Positions 47,227-60,000 of a DNA stretch of 64,000 nt are shown piece after piece. A program made the translations under genes and the position numbers. The stretch lies in the NCBI GenBank assembly GCA_040954595.2, contig CM082578.2, positions 18,166,001-18,230,000 of the forward strand, written 5' to 3'. The notes beneath the pieces were generated by a model. The model searched no databases. It had not been told where the DNA came from and was given only the letters and a program-made list of their open reading frames with translations. Source of the stretch: Balanoglossus misakiensis (lineage: Eukaryota; Hemichordata). How positions within the stretch are numbered: the stretch's first letter is position 1; each line of letters begins with the position of its first letter.

Positions 47227-50200
47227 CAGATTCATCATCTAATTGAGGTTATGCGCATATACTATTCAAGTTTTGCACAATAACAAATCTCCACAAAGAC
47301 AGCGAATAACACAAAGACGTAGGGGGGCTACAGTTCACAGAAAAGCTCATCTCCTGAAAAGTTGTAGCTGGCAGAGCTTGTTTCTCTGTAAATTTGGCAA
47401 AGTTAGTTGATTGTCGCAGTGCATGCACGGGTTTGGAAGAGCAGATTTTTACTGCCATTAAATGGTTTGGATTCGCAATTAAACTTTGTTGTGCCAGCTA
47501 TACTAGTGAGCCAGCACTGGATTTGGTTACCACTTCCATTTTAGGAAACAGTTGTGCATTACAAAAGTAGGGGTGGATGGATTATGTTCGCCAATACATC
47601 AATCTATGCATCTCAAAGTCTATCTGGTATGCCCCCTGAAATCTTACTTCTCTATGCTAGACTAATTAGAAATGTAAATATCTCAATACTGAATTTTGTT
47701 TACGTTCAAAACACGGCAAACTCAATTACTAAAGAAATATTTCCCCTGTGACATGTTCAAAACAATAACCCCAACTTAAAATGGTATCGCCCGATATAGG
47801 CGCGCGTTGCAATCAACAGCGCGTCACGCTGCATCCAGTGTAGTGTTTTGTTATGACAGGGTAGCACAAGGTCACGCGTGAACGAGCCATCACGTTGTCC
47901 CATTGTTGATTCTCCAGAATCGTTTTCTCTATTATGATGCTAATTACTCGCTACACACATTTTTCTGGGATTTTTCAACACTTTGTTTACATTGAGCTAC
48001 CTCCTCCATATGCATGGAGGGAGCTACAAGTTTATGGAGCTACCCATCCATGGAACTACCAGTACCACCAAAGGTTCATCCAAACATAGAAGAACCCAGA
48101 AAGCAAGACTGACACAATATGCAAGGGTTGTTTGGGGCATGAAATTGGAGGTAGTTGTTCGGGCGAAAGTGAGCCTGGGCGCGCATAAACGTGTCTGCAA
48201 AACCTCATTGAGGCGCAGCATAGTACCATAGCTGCCTTTTCTTGTTTCTCTTTGGCAGAGACGAGAAAGTGGTTTAGGTGACTACTTCAGTCACTTCTGA
48301 CTACAGCTATCTTCCCTCCCTAACAAAACACACACATTGTGATGATGGCTATTAAGATTTTTTCATAAAATTCTTCCCCCACTTCTGAATATGGTCCCAT
48401 CCCTAACCCTTGAACTGAATATGTATGTACCACAGTCTGAAGCACTTCCCCCGTTGTAAGAACACTCGTGAATGTGCCGCTAACCGACAACAAAACCCCC
48501 ACTTCACAGGAAACGCGACCATAGTGGCATTCCCATAACTTTGAATAGAGCGACAATCGAACAATTAAATCGCGGGAGGTAACAAAGTACGAACAAAAAG
48601 TGAACCCATTGTTGCTGTCTCGTCATGGCTTGGCGTCTACGCAGACAACAGATGCAACGTGACGTGTTTATGTTGTGTATATACTGTAATTGTCCTGGCA
48701 AAAAAACAATGTGGTGTGGAGTCAATATTTCAGTACCCCTGAGGCAGAGTTTGAGGGTAGAACCAAATTTAGAGTTGACCATGGTCACTCCATATCATGA
48801 GTAGGCCTACTACATGTACTATGGTAATATTGTACACACGGTTTCTTCACAACTACACTGTTCACCCAAAAAGTGTACCAAAACAGTCATTACATCGAAA
48901 TGTATTGTACAATTTTTGTCTTTTTTCATACATAAATTATTTTATTTCTTAAACTTTCCTTCATTATTAGCTTCCCCCGACCGTGTAGATTCTTTTTTTT
49001 TATGCAGAGACCATGTCATGATTACCAGACGCTAGTATAATGCCGTTGTGTATTTATGTGTGTGTATATATATTCGCTTCATGTGATACTGTTCTGAAAC
49101 ATTTGGATTTTAGTTATTACAACATCAAGCTACAGTTGCGTGTTGTTTTTAATCAATTAAGGGAGCTGTGTGTGCAATACGTAACCGGTGTGCACGCCAA
49201 ATGAAAAAAATACCGTAAACCACTAAAAACTAAATACGTGTCTGAGCGTGACCCACAAACCAAAACATTGTTTTCACGAACTCCACCAGTATAGTATTAC
49301 TACGTCCATAAGCCAGCCAATGTCCACTGTAATGTAAATACCATACACGTAGTGACGTATATGGCCACGACCTCTGATATGCGTCATCGGCTTCAGTACG
49401 TACATGAGTAGTACTAGTAAATACAGAGAGTGGTAGAAGTGGAGTATTGTGGCCTGTCCCGCAAACAAGCTTAGGGGTGTCAGCTGGCTTATTTATGTGG
49501 GGACAAATTAACCAGAAAAACTGGTGTTAACTTGAAGGGGAAAATGCTTGTCGGGAGAAAACGCCCACCAGTATGTCTGTCCATCTGTACAGTAGCCGAA
49601 ACTGTAACCCAGGGCTGACAGAAATTGACCGGCCATGGCCCGACGGGATTCGGGGAATTGACTTTTGACCAAATAGACCCGCCTCCGGAGAGACGCAATT
49701 CATCGATATACTAGTAAAAGTGTGACGCCGCGCCCGTCGAAGAATCAATAACAAACCGCATCCAATCATTAGTTGTCGAAAATTCAATATCTGGGATCCA
49801 TGCTGCTCCGAAGACATTAGGTAGCCAAGGAAATGAGATTTCAGTTGCTGTGTATTTATTGGAAACCGAATTAGCGACAGGATGTTGATAAATCACGAAA
49901 GTGGTAACAGCCTGACGTGCCTGGCACATCTTGATGTCCTGTAAAGGGTCACAAATTAGGTCATCAATTTTTAATAGGTGTAATAACACGATCTAAACTA
50001 TTTTTAGGATAGCTGGATATGCTTGACATGATGTGAAAAACAATTCTGAAATTACCCACAAGTTTTTTTTAAACCTTCCGCGAATTCCACCAATATAAGA
50101 CAAATGAACGAAAACCGATTTATCGTGGGACCACCAATAATGACAAAATTCAACAGGCTCGGCACGGTCAAGATCATGACACCGTGGGTCAAGATTAAGA

Positions 50201-53200
50201 CCCGGATGATGGGAGAACCGTGATTAAAAGACATGAACCTGACTCTGAGTCATTACAATGACACATTTATAGACAGCCCACGTTAGTGATATGAGAGACA
50301 GTCGGCGAATAACCTTGTACTGATCTTGAACTTCGTAATGCTATAATGAAACGGTCGTTCACCTCCATCACAATTCATGACATCAAAGTTCATGTCCAGG
50401 ACGACGACCCTTTAATATAACGAATGATAGCCTGGTATCCATACCCAGTGTGTTTTTGAACTGTTCTAGTGACTTTCAGTTATTGCACAGAGTCTCAATA
50501 TAGTGTAGTTTAAGCTTATACGTCGATAATATCACGGTTAGTCCTATAATCAATACATTTGAGATATGGTTAGAGAATAACACAAAGAGAATTTTGTCTC
50601 TAACATAATCTATCCTCCCAAGAAAAGGCAGGATACTTTAGAGACAGAAATCATTGTCAGGATTGATTCATTAAAATGTAGTTGTATATATTTTTATAAA
50701 CTGGCTAATATCTCGGTCCATTACGTCACTAATCCCACTAATCCATAACCGAGATAATCTGAAAGTTATGATCAAACTCATACTGCAAGAACGACCCTTA
50801 AGCATATGACATCACATTCCACTGAATGGCAGATGTTCTATAGGAGAACTGGAACACGACACAGTTATCTACAAATATCTTAACCTGTAAGGTCACCTTC
50901 AGAATTTGTTTACAACGTTTTGCAAATGTCAAAAGTGGCATTCTTTAAGGTTCTATCTATAAAATGCGCATATGCAATACATATCGGATATATTTGGAAG
51001 CCTTGTGTACATGTAATTTCGCATACTCACCTATTTGTGCTGGTTCGAGGTTTATAATCAATCAGACTAATTCACATTCACATAATTTGGGAGAAAGTAA
51101 AACAAAGGCACATTTACGGTTATGTGATGTAAAAAAAATGTGTTTTTTCAAATTTTACTTATGTTGCCATCTATATCGATGTGTCCTGGACAGAACACGG
51201 TCGGGATTCCCAGCACGTTTCGACACACGAGACATGGGAGATCATGTCGGGTTGTCTACGTCACAGCTACACCACGGTTGGGTGATCATTGTCTGGATGC
51301 TTGCCAGCTACATACAATTTGTCCGTGCCTAGGCCAGTTGTAAATTGTAACATGATGACGTTTGAGCATACTCGCCACAGGGTCATTCCCGTTACGCACA
51401 CACCGACACTGGACGTATTCCCATCATGAATCGCCTGATCTATGTGATTGGCAGGCTCGGAGAAAGGACGGCCCTGAGATCTCGTTGGGTCATTGGCCGA
51501 GGCATTAAAAGGTAGAGGTAGTATATTCACGCGTAGTGAAAACGTGGGCATAATAAATGTACTTGGTGTTCGAAAGATGAGAAATCCACATTTTAAAATC
51601 GATTTGGAGAACCTATTTTTCGCAAAGAATTAGAAGAAAAGAAAAAGACGACGACGATGATGAGGAGGATCACGATGACGAAAACCTTAAAACTAATATA
51701 GATAACAAATAAACTTTAAGGATGCAAACAATGATACATGCGCACAAAAACCCGTTAACATAGTTAACGTAAATTTTATCTCGGAAACTTTCTGTGTATA
51801 CGCTATATACGCACGGTTTTTTAAATGCGTCTTTCAATTCACGAGCGCAGCTTGCTGACAGATCTCTGATTCTGATTCCTTTTCTTGCCGCTGGGTGCGC
51901 TGGTCATTTTCATTGCAATAACACACATTGCATATGTAGAGCCCTGCGTTTGGGTCTGTATGCTCCCGGCGTTACACGGCCGTGTAACGCCTCGAACACA
52001 CAGACATGTACGTAGGGCTAGCACATGTACACCATAGGACACTTTCCTTGTTTGAATGCAACCGCTCAAGCCCATGTCCACATATGGGCCATGGCCTACC
52101 CTCAAATACAGAACCCAGGCTGTACAGAACAAAGCGGAAATGTCACCAAAGCAAGCCTATGCAGCATATATTTTGCACATGCTTATATTTGCTAGATGTT
52201 TGTGAAATAACCTCAGTAATTTAATTCAAATTCACTGCAGTCAAACGGACAAAGCCACAGTCTCGATTGAAAAGTTCCGAAGTTCCGAAGTTTTTGCTAC
52301 AAAGGATTTAATAACCGTGTATAAAGGTATATTCCCCAAACCAGGGCCCTTATTACGTGTATGAGTATCACAATAATATACTCAAAACGACGTGATTGTG
52401 AAGATAACAAAGATCTTTATTAATCAAATCGGTTATCACAAAGATCATGAGACTTGAAACGGCACTTCCTAAATACTGTTCAGGAAAGTTAAGGGTATTG
52501 TACATATTATGCTCTTTAACATCAGTCCATCCTGTGTTTTTCCCTCTGTCCATTGAGTTTGTTAAAACGAAAACTCCAACCAGGATGGATGAATGAGACC
52601 CTGAAATCGGTAAATGTCTATCCCACGAAAAGGGGAAACTGGTGTTAACCATATATACAAACATACAAATGAACGTTATCCTTTTACAAAAAATAATATT
52701 CGGTAAATAATAGTGTGTTCACTGTTCTGGCGGGAAATCTACAGAACGTGTTGCATGTGTTGCCCCACACCCCAAGCACTTCCATTATATCTATCTCTTT
52801 CATACCGGGCAGTGTTTTCATACTACACCTATTAGCAAAATATACAGGAATCTGGCGCGCGGGTTATCAACTTAATGACAGCGCCCCTTACGTTCGAACT
52901 GCGCGCTCGGTAAATTCACTGTATAATTCATTAATTGGTATCATTATTGCTACTCACTTCGCAAATTATTTTTTATTTACATTAATTATTAACGTCATAT
53001 TGAAATTTATGAGCATAATTTACTATGTCGGGGGTTGATAATTATAGCTTGGGCGATGTCCCATAGCTGCGTTCACAGGTGTTGTTCGTGTCGATCAAAA
53101 CACTGCCTTTCATCGGGTTTGAGGTTCATGATCACGGACTTCAGTAATCAGATCTGTCCTACGCCCATTGTGATTTGTAGATATTAAATCGACTCCTGAG

Positions 53201-54904
53201 CTCACACAATATCCGCCAATTCCTGGAAGGTGCCAGGTCTAAGGACCGATCCAGTCCTGAATTGGGCACGGTCAATTAATACTGAAATTATTTATTCGAA
53301 GCCTGATCTGTGAGGACAAGATAAATGTCTTCTTCACTTGAATATATACATTGGGCATGTACGTTCATGGCCGGTGGTGGAACTCCCAGGCAATAAAGGT
53401 ATCCATGCTCGTCCTATAAAATTTCGAGATAACCCGTTTCTGGAATTGTTCAACAGAAATGACACCATTTTGAGAAGAAAGATTAAACCACGTCTAACCA
53501 CGCACTCATCTTGCATCTGCTGCAAACTTTAATGCGTCCATTAATCTGACTTTACACTATTTATAGTCCTGGACTGAAAAGTCAGAAACGGGCCATTCTG
53601 ACTCAGAAACATTATCACGACCGCGACCGAAGCCTATGTATATATAGTATATGATATGATATACCGCAGATTTGTGATGTCCAGCGGCATAATTTGATCG
53701 TCACAATATTACTATTATATTATTAGGTCTGCTACTTTTATGCATTGTGGAAGACAACCGATGAATCCCTCTGTTTTATTTCGAAATACTGATAAAATCC
53801 TTAAAATTTCATGTACAATTGAATAGGCAAATGTTTGATATTTTGATAACGACGGCAGTCCATATACTACACAAGGCGTGTTATAACTTAGAATCGGTTT
53901 TTAAAGCTGTCTCATTGCACATAGCGTTGATTATTCTTTTTCTATTATTTGTATGTACAGCTTCAATCAGAGTGCGTGTTTGAGCACCGTTATTTAGGTC
54001 ACCTACAAATTCCATCGACTGAGTGTCGGTAAAATCTAAATATTAGCGATTATTCACAAATCATGAAGGCTCATTATATCATAAAAAGCACTGGGAGAGG
54101 GTTCTTCAAGAATTGAGAGACCTTCAAGAGAAATACCAAAGTACAAATATAAACGTTCGTTTTGGTTTTTACGCTGGTGTATTTTGTTCTGTGTGTTTTG
54201 GGAGATTCTGTGCAGAACACATGGCACATCGATCTGCCACATTTTTTTTGCTTGTCGACAATCTAGCAATTTAATCTGTCGCCCGTGGAAGTCGTGCGCG
54301 GGCAAAGACATTACTGGAAGAAAAAAACAGTATTAAACTGGATTATTTTTTATATAATGTAATAAATACGCACAGAAAGTATTATACAGGTAGAATAAAA
54401 TGACGTCACGACATGAAAACGTAACTGGAATGAATGAATGAAAGAATGTTCAAGAGAAAATCGAATTAGACAGTACTATAGCAAAGCAGCATATATGTCC
54501 TGGCGTAAATGAACGGAATTGGTTTTTGTTAGGGAAAAGACAAATACTGGCGGCGACATATTTTTTGCGTATCATTTCGCCTTTCTTTCTCTTGTGAATT
54601 CGGGTTGCATAGAAACCGTGAGGGACTGTAACTTGGGTTTCTAATTCAAAATTTGCCAGATTGCACGGTGGTACACTGGACATCGGTGTCGATTTTGAGT
54701 CCTACCCCCCCCCCCCTTCCCCGTGATCTCGTTGACACATCGGGTATAATAAATCAGTAAGATTTGTTGTTGTGACACACCGAAAACATATGAAATGAAC
54801 GATTTACTGGATGAAAATAGCTTCCAGGCTGTGACACACGCGGATATATGTACAAGTAGTGCGAAACAGTGGGTACGACAGCTGATTACAAAAAAACGCG
54901 GTCT
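47227..54904. other. Gene-poor intergenic region
   Basis: 7.7 kb with no recognised coding exon, RNA gene or transposon protein. Frames are short and lack domain signatures. A minor acidic low-complexity frame followed by AATAAA is at about 51640-51713. Confidence 0.5.
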
Positions 54905-56209
54905 TCAATCATTGTCATCCGCATCGTCATAACAGGTGTCGCAGGTATCATCCGGGGTATCATCCGCGGTGTCTGTAAAATGTCGCGGCAGTGTGCCTAG
55001 TTGGAAGCATTCCTGTTTGTGTCCAGCGTCCCAGTGCAACTTCTGGCAGCTCTCGCAGCAGTATCTACAAATTTTGCATAAGGAGCACACTTTGAATCGT
55101 TCCCTGAAGTCTCTCTGACAGCGTCCGCACTCCGAGTACGAGCACCACGTCGCCATTTTGAACTCAGCGCACTTTAGAGTCAGTCGCTTCTCTCGCGGCA
55201 ACTTTGCCACCAGGCTGCAGTGGACCGTTTCCGGTTGCCCCAGCAACTGGGCAATCCTGGCGATCATCAGTCCGATGGGTGCCATCGGGCGCAGAGTCCG
55301 CTGCGTGTTCTCGCGCAAAATGAAATCCCAAAATTTCATGAGGGCACGTATCACATAAGATTCGCGGAGAGTCACCATGGCAGCCAAGGGCCCGTATTCG
55401 GCGATGAATAAAAGCGACTTGACACAGGCTTCTCCCGTGGTTCTGTCCCTACTGCGCCTCAGAACGTCCACGATCGTTTCGATCAAACCGATATGACACA
55501 TAATATGCACATCGTCGGGTCGTCCCGCCACAAGTAAGCAGTTCTGTAAAATTGATATCGTCGGTTGTTCGAATACTACCACCTGCCTCACCCTTTCTTC
55601 GTCGTTTTCCAAACGATGGAGCAACCTCTGTCCTCGTTGTAAAAGCTCGTTGAAAATTGGGAAGAGGTCTTCTTTAAGCCCGGCTATTCTCCTCAACGAG
55701 GTCGCGTAAGGTCCCATGGCCCACAAAAGTCTGATAACAGTTAGCACTTCAACTTCGGCGTCGCTTCTCACGACGTCGTCCGCGAACACGTCATCCCATC
55801 TGTCCATTAGTCGGGATAAGCAGTATTCCAAACCGCCTTCGGCTAGACGCTGAACGACCTGGCAATAGAGGTCTGACGAGGCTAACGTATCCAAAAAGTC
55901 AAGGATGACCGGCACGGTTTTCTGCTCTTCGGCGCCACCCACCAAGCGCTCGAAGATCGCCCTTACGTGCTCTCCAGGATCCGGAGAATAGAAGTCATAG
56001 TCCGAGAGCAGTGGGTCCCCACAACTATTTGGGTCATACGAACTCGTTGAAGCCATTGGTAATGCATCCTCTTTCCCGTCCAGTAATACATCGGTTGTGT
56101 TATCCTGATTGGTGTCGTCTGCTTCTACCACTCGGCTAAATTCCCGCGCATACGGCAACTTCGGCAGGTTGCCCCGGGTCGGACTGCTCCGCGACGGTAT
56201 GGACAGCAT
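54905..56209 (-). CDS. Helical-repeat protein with C-terminal MYND zinc finger
   Basis: 434 aa in one coding exon. Residues about 1-75 are polar and probably disordered. Residues about 80-340 are rich in amphipathic helices with recurring Leu/Ile/Val spacing, resembling an armadillo/HEAT-type solenoid. A MYND finger occupies about 361-401 with spacing C-x2-C-x10-C-x2-C-x5-C-x3-C-x8-H-x3-C (CGRC, CSLC, RYCCESC, HKQEC). The tail is acidic (repeated Asp/Thr, DDADDND). MYND fingers bind proline-rich partners; no SET domain is present, so it is not an SMYD methyltransferase. A good acceptor-like GGGCGCAG ends two bases before the ATG (56209), so an upstream 5' UTR exon, or even a few upstream codons, is possible. 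The orthologue is not recognised. Confidence 0.75.
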   Translation of the reverse strand: MLSIPSRSSPTRGNLPKLPYAREFSRVVEADDTNQDNTTDVLLDGKEDALPMASTSSYDPNSCGDPLLSDYDFYSPDPGEHVRAIFERLVGGAEEQKTVPVILDFLDTLASSDLYCQVVQRLAEGGLEYCLSRLMDRWDDVFADDVVRSDAEVEVLTVIRLLWAMGPYATSLRRIAGLKEDLFPIFNELLQRGQRLLHRLENDEERVRQVVVFEQPTISILQNCLLVAGRPDDVHIMCHIGLIETIVDVLRRSRDRTTGEACVKSLLFIAEYGPLAAMVTLRESYVIRALMKFWDFILRENTQRTLRPMAPIGLMIARIAQLLGQPETVHCSLVAKLPREKRLTLKCAEFKMATWCSYSECGRCQRDFRERFKVCSLCKICRYCCESCQKLHWDAGHKQECFQLGTLPRHFTDTADDTPDDTCDTCYDDADDND

Positions 56210-56879
56210 ACCTGCGCCCAGAAAGGAGACAAATTAAATATATATCCAGTTAGTAAACGGCACAGAACCGACAGAGTGTAAATTTTCGACAGACAGCGAA
56301 CAAACTGGCGTATTAACCGAACCAAAGCGCTGCGTGTCTGTTAAATGGTGTATTCTCCATCATAAATTGAACAGGCTATACAATTGTCGTGGTAGTCGTA
56401 TTTCAATAGTCAGATCTCTATACTGTCAAATGCCGTTACCACGTGACTGAACTGAAAGGGAATAGAAAAGCTGTTCGAAATCGTATATATTTAGGCAGTC
56501 GCGGCCAAAATGCTGGCGAACAGGCGTAGTGGCCAACCTGCGGGCACCAGCGCAATGTATCCCACTTGTCCGATATGCTGAGTGACGTTACATGGCCTGG
56601 TTGCGCCGTGCACAGAAGCGCCAAACATGGCTTCTTCATGACGTTACCTGTTCCAGTCGCATGAAAACGGTTATGATTAATATGTAAATTCATAGCATTG
56701 TGTGTGATGACCATACCGGGAATACCGCCAAATGGAATTTGATCAATTAGAAACACGTTCTGAACTTTTTTTCTCATTACTTTAGGCGCTTAATTAAGTT
56801 ATGAATGATATGCTAGGGAACGACCAATCGCCACCGTGTTCTGGACAATGACGCGTATTTGATCAGAAAAACAGCAATG
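56210..56879. other. Upstream region of the MYND-finger gene
   Basis: Presumed promoter and possible 5' UTR intron. A candidate minus-strand donor (GAACAG then GTAACG) is near 56645. No other coding signal. Confidence 0.35.
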
Positions 56880-57018
<139 letters not shown>

Positions 57019-60000
57019 CACCCATCTATCTGCCCCTGCACACGCACACTTCTCAGCGAGAAAACCATTATTAGTAATGCTGTTAACAATGTTTCTTGCT
57101 TCTAAAATAAATGGTTTCATAGCCTGTTTCATAGCTCTTCTCATTGAGCAGGATTACACTATTGTTTAGATGGGGACCACACGAAGCTTATGCAAATTTA
57201 GTCATAGCAACAGTATTACTACTACATGTATGTGCAGTGGCCGTGGTGTTGGTGGTAGTTGTGTTGACCAACATTGCCATCATCGTATTTATATATACAT
57301 GTATAGTCATTAAATATCATTTCATTTTTTTTTTCATTTTATTGGAGAGATAAGTTACATGAATGACTGACGACCGGGCTTTTGACGAATCACAAAAGAA
57401 ACGCAGTGGAAAGAATGGTGCATGAAGTAATTCAAGCCTGAGTGTTCTACATAAATGTCAGGGAGATTAATTTCATAGTTGATTATCAGCTGTTGTGCTT
57501 AATATGCGTGTTTCCATCTCTCCCTCGACAGTCCCGCCGGGTCGAACACAAACATGAAACATCCGGGTTAGTCAATGAGCCTTGCGTGAGACGCGGGTCT
57601 GCGTGATACATTGAGGCCGCGCAGTAAGTTCTGCGTCCATATGAATATATCAATATGGTGGCTTATAAAGAACAACGAGTTACATGCTCGATAAAATAAT
57701 TACTGGATCATTTACCTTGAAACACGACCTCCTTTGAAATAAACTGACCCGACCCTTTTGCGTGTGTGGAAATAAGTAAACGAAAGCAAAAGCGTGGTGG
57801 GTTCGAGAACTTTGGCTGTCAAAATTCCGGTTGCATTGTCTGCATAGGCCAAATGGTACCTTGACATACGTGTAGTACATTTTTATAGCTTGTATTATTT
57901 TAGTTTGTTATTATTTTACAAAAAAGGTTTGTAAAAAATAGTTTATAACGAAGATACCAGATCTTCAATCCATTAAAAGACCCACCAGCGCGACTTCATA
58001 TCAATGCAAGAAAATGTGGCCTTTTTACGAACACAGAAAATATATGTTCCCAGTCCATCAAAAATATCCAGGTTTTCAAGAAAAATCATCCACGTGTTTC
58101 ACCACGACACGAACTCCGCCAACCACACAGGGATAATTCAGGATCGTTTATTGACACCATCAGTCATTTGGATAAAGGTGTTTGCATCGTGCTTCAATTG
58201 TTGGAATGCCGACAATCCGTTTCAGTTAGCGCGAAAGCCGCCGACAATGCCAAGTGAAAACATATTTATACTGACCTTGAATGACATTGAAGGTCATTGA
58301 AGGGAAAACTGGCATCGGTATGTATCTGTATATACATGTACATGTATATACATATATACGCCCCTCCATCTAATTAACTTAATGTACTAACTTCAAGCTG
58401 CATTTTTACACACTTCGTAAATATCTCAGCAATTGTAGTCGCACTTCCCATAAGACTTGTCGCTGACACATTCGTAAGTGACGTGTCAGTTTAGTTCGTT
58501 GGCATGCCATATTTTACCTGTCGTTTTATAATGCTATTGTCCAGCTTCCGCTACAGTGTAGAGTTTTACGTTAAATGCCCATGAACGTTAAATGCATACG
58601 CGCTCTTTATCAAAATTTCATCACAAGGGAACCCCGTTTAATAAGCATATCTCTGCATGGTATATCTTCCAGTTAAGAGACATAAAGTATACGAGAAAGT
58701 ATATCATCGAAGTACTCACACGGTACGCCCTCAAACAGAGTATGACTTGAGATCCAACAACCGGATCCAATGATTCAGTACGTTCCAGAACAACACAGCT
58801 AACACCTCCAACAAAATCATATGACGCCAGCTGATGTCAAAGGTATATCTACACTAACGTGTTAATATGCTCCATGTGGCATAGCGTCGATTTTGGATCT
58901 AACATATGTTGGCTAGAAGTGTGCGCCGAATTCCGAATTCGGCGTTTATGTATGCTTGGCATTTGTGTTGCGCTAGTAAAACAAATAAGCGGGTACACCA
59001 GATCAATAGACAATTTTTTCATAAATGACATTAATTTAAATTAAATTTAGAATATCCAACTGCATACGTGTGGTTTTGTCGAGGTCACTAAAGACAAGGT
59101 TGAAAATTAATATGTTTGGTTATCGTCACTCCAATACCACTGCAAATGCTACTTGTATAAGCGGTTTGTTTTGTATAATTTGACAAAAACCAAGCTTGAT
59201 ATTACTGGTATTCGAAAAGGTACATAATATACATGTATACAGTCACATACCTCTGTATGAAACGAAGGTACTATTATGTATGAATGGTCTGTTTTGCAGG
59301 CTGTCACACACAAACACAAAAACATAAAGAAGTTGCGTCAGACACGTATGGGTATTTCGACGAACTTTTTAAAGCTACAAATCGATCACAACATGTACAC
59401 GTAGTTGGTATTTTTGTCTCGCTGCATAGCGGTGCCTCTTTTGTGACCCAGAGGTCGGAAACACGCGATAATAACGTCTCTATATCGGCGACAAACCATG
59501 GAAAGAATGCGATAGGCGGGGATTCTTTCAATGGACTTGGCTAACCATGTCATGAATTATCTTACAAAAATTAATTTCATACAAATAATATCCACCAAAT
59601 GCGATTGAGCGATGGACTTCGGACAACTATAACTATGGTCTGTGTGTTGTTACGAATTAAACAAGGTGATACGTTTTTTGGCCAGACGAGCGAAAAAATG
59701 TCGTTATCTTCTGTATGCAAAGAGATGGTCTCTAATATTTGACCAAGATATCAGTTAACATTGACTGTAATTCATTCTGATTGATAACTTTGTTTTCACC
59801 AATTATACAAATACGGCAGACTTGGAAAAGAATTCATTCTCGTTTTACTTCGATGTGTGACGCATGTCCATCGAATTCATCTATTTTCAAAACGGCCAGC
59901 TTGAAGTCAAGATAGCGCACATCGGCATGGGCGAATGGTTGAATACCGAACTAGATCTCTGCAACGGAGATGCATGGTCAGTATCAAGGAACTGAATATT

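Noticed and set aside
57144-57353. Hydrophobic 69-codon frame resembling a membrane protein
   Set aside because: Isolated, next to a poly-T tract, with no homology or splice context.
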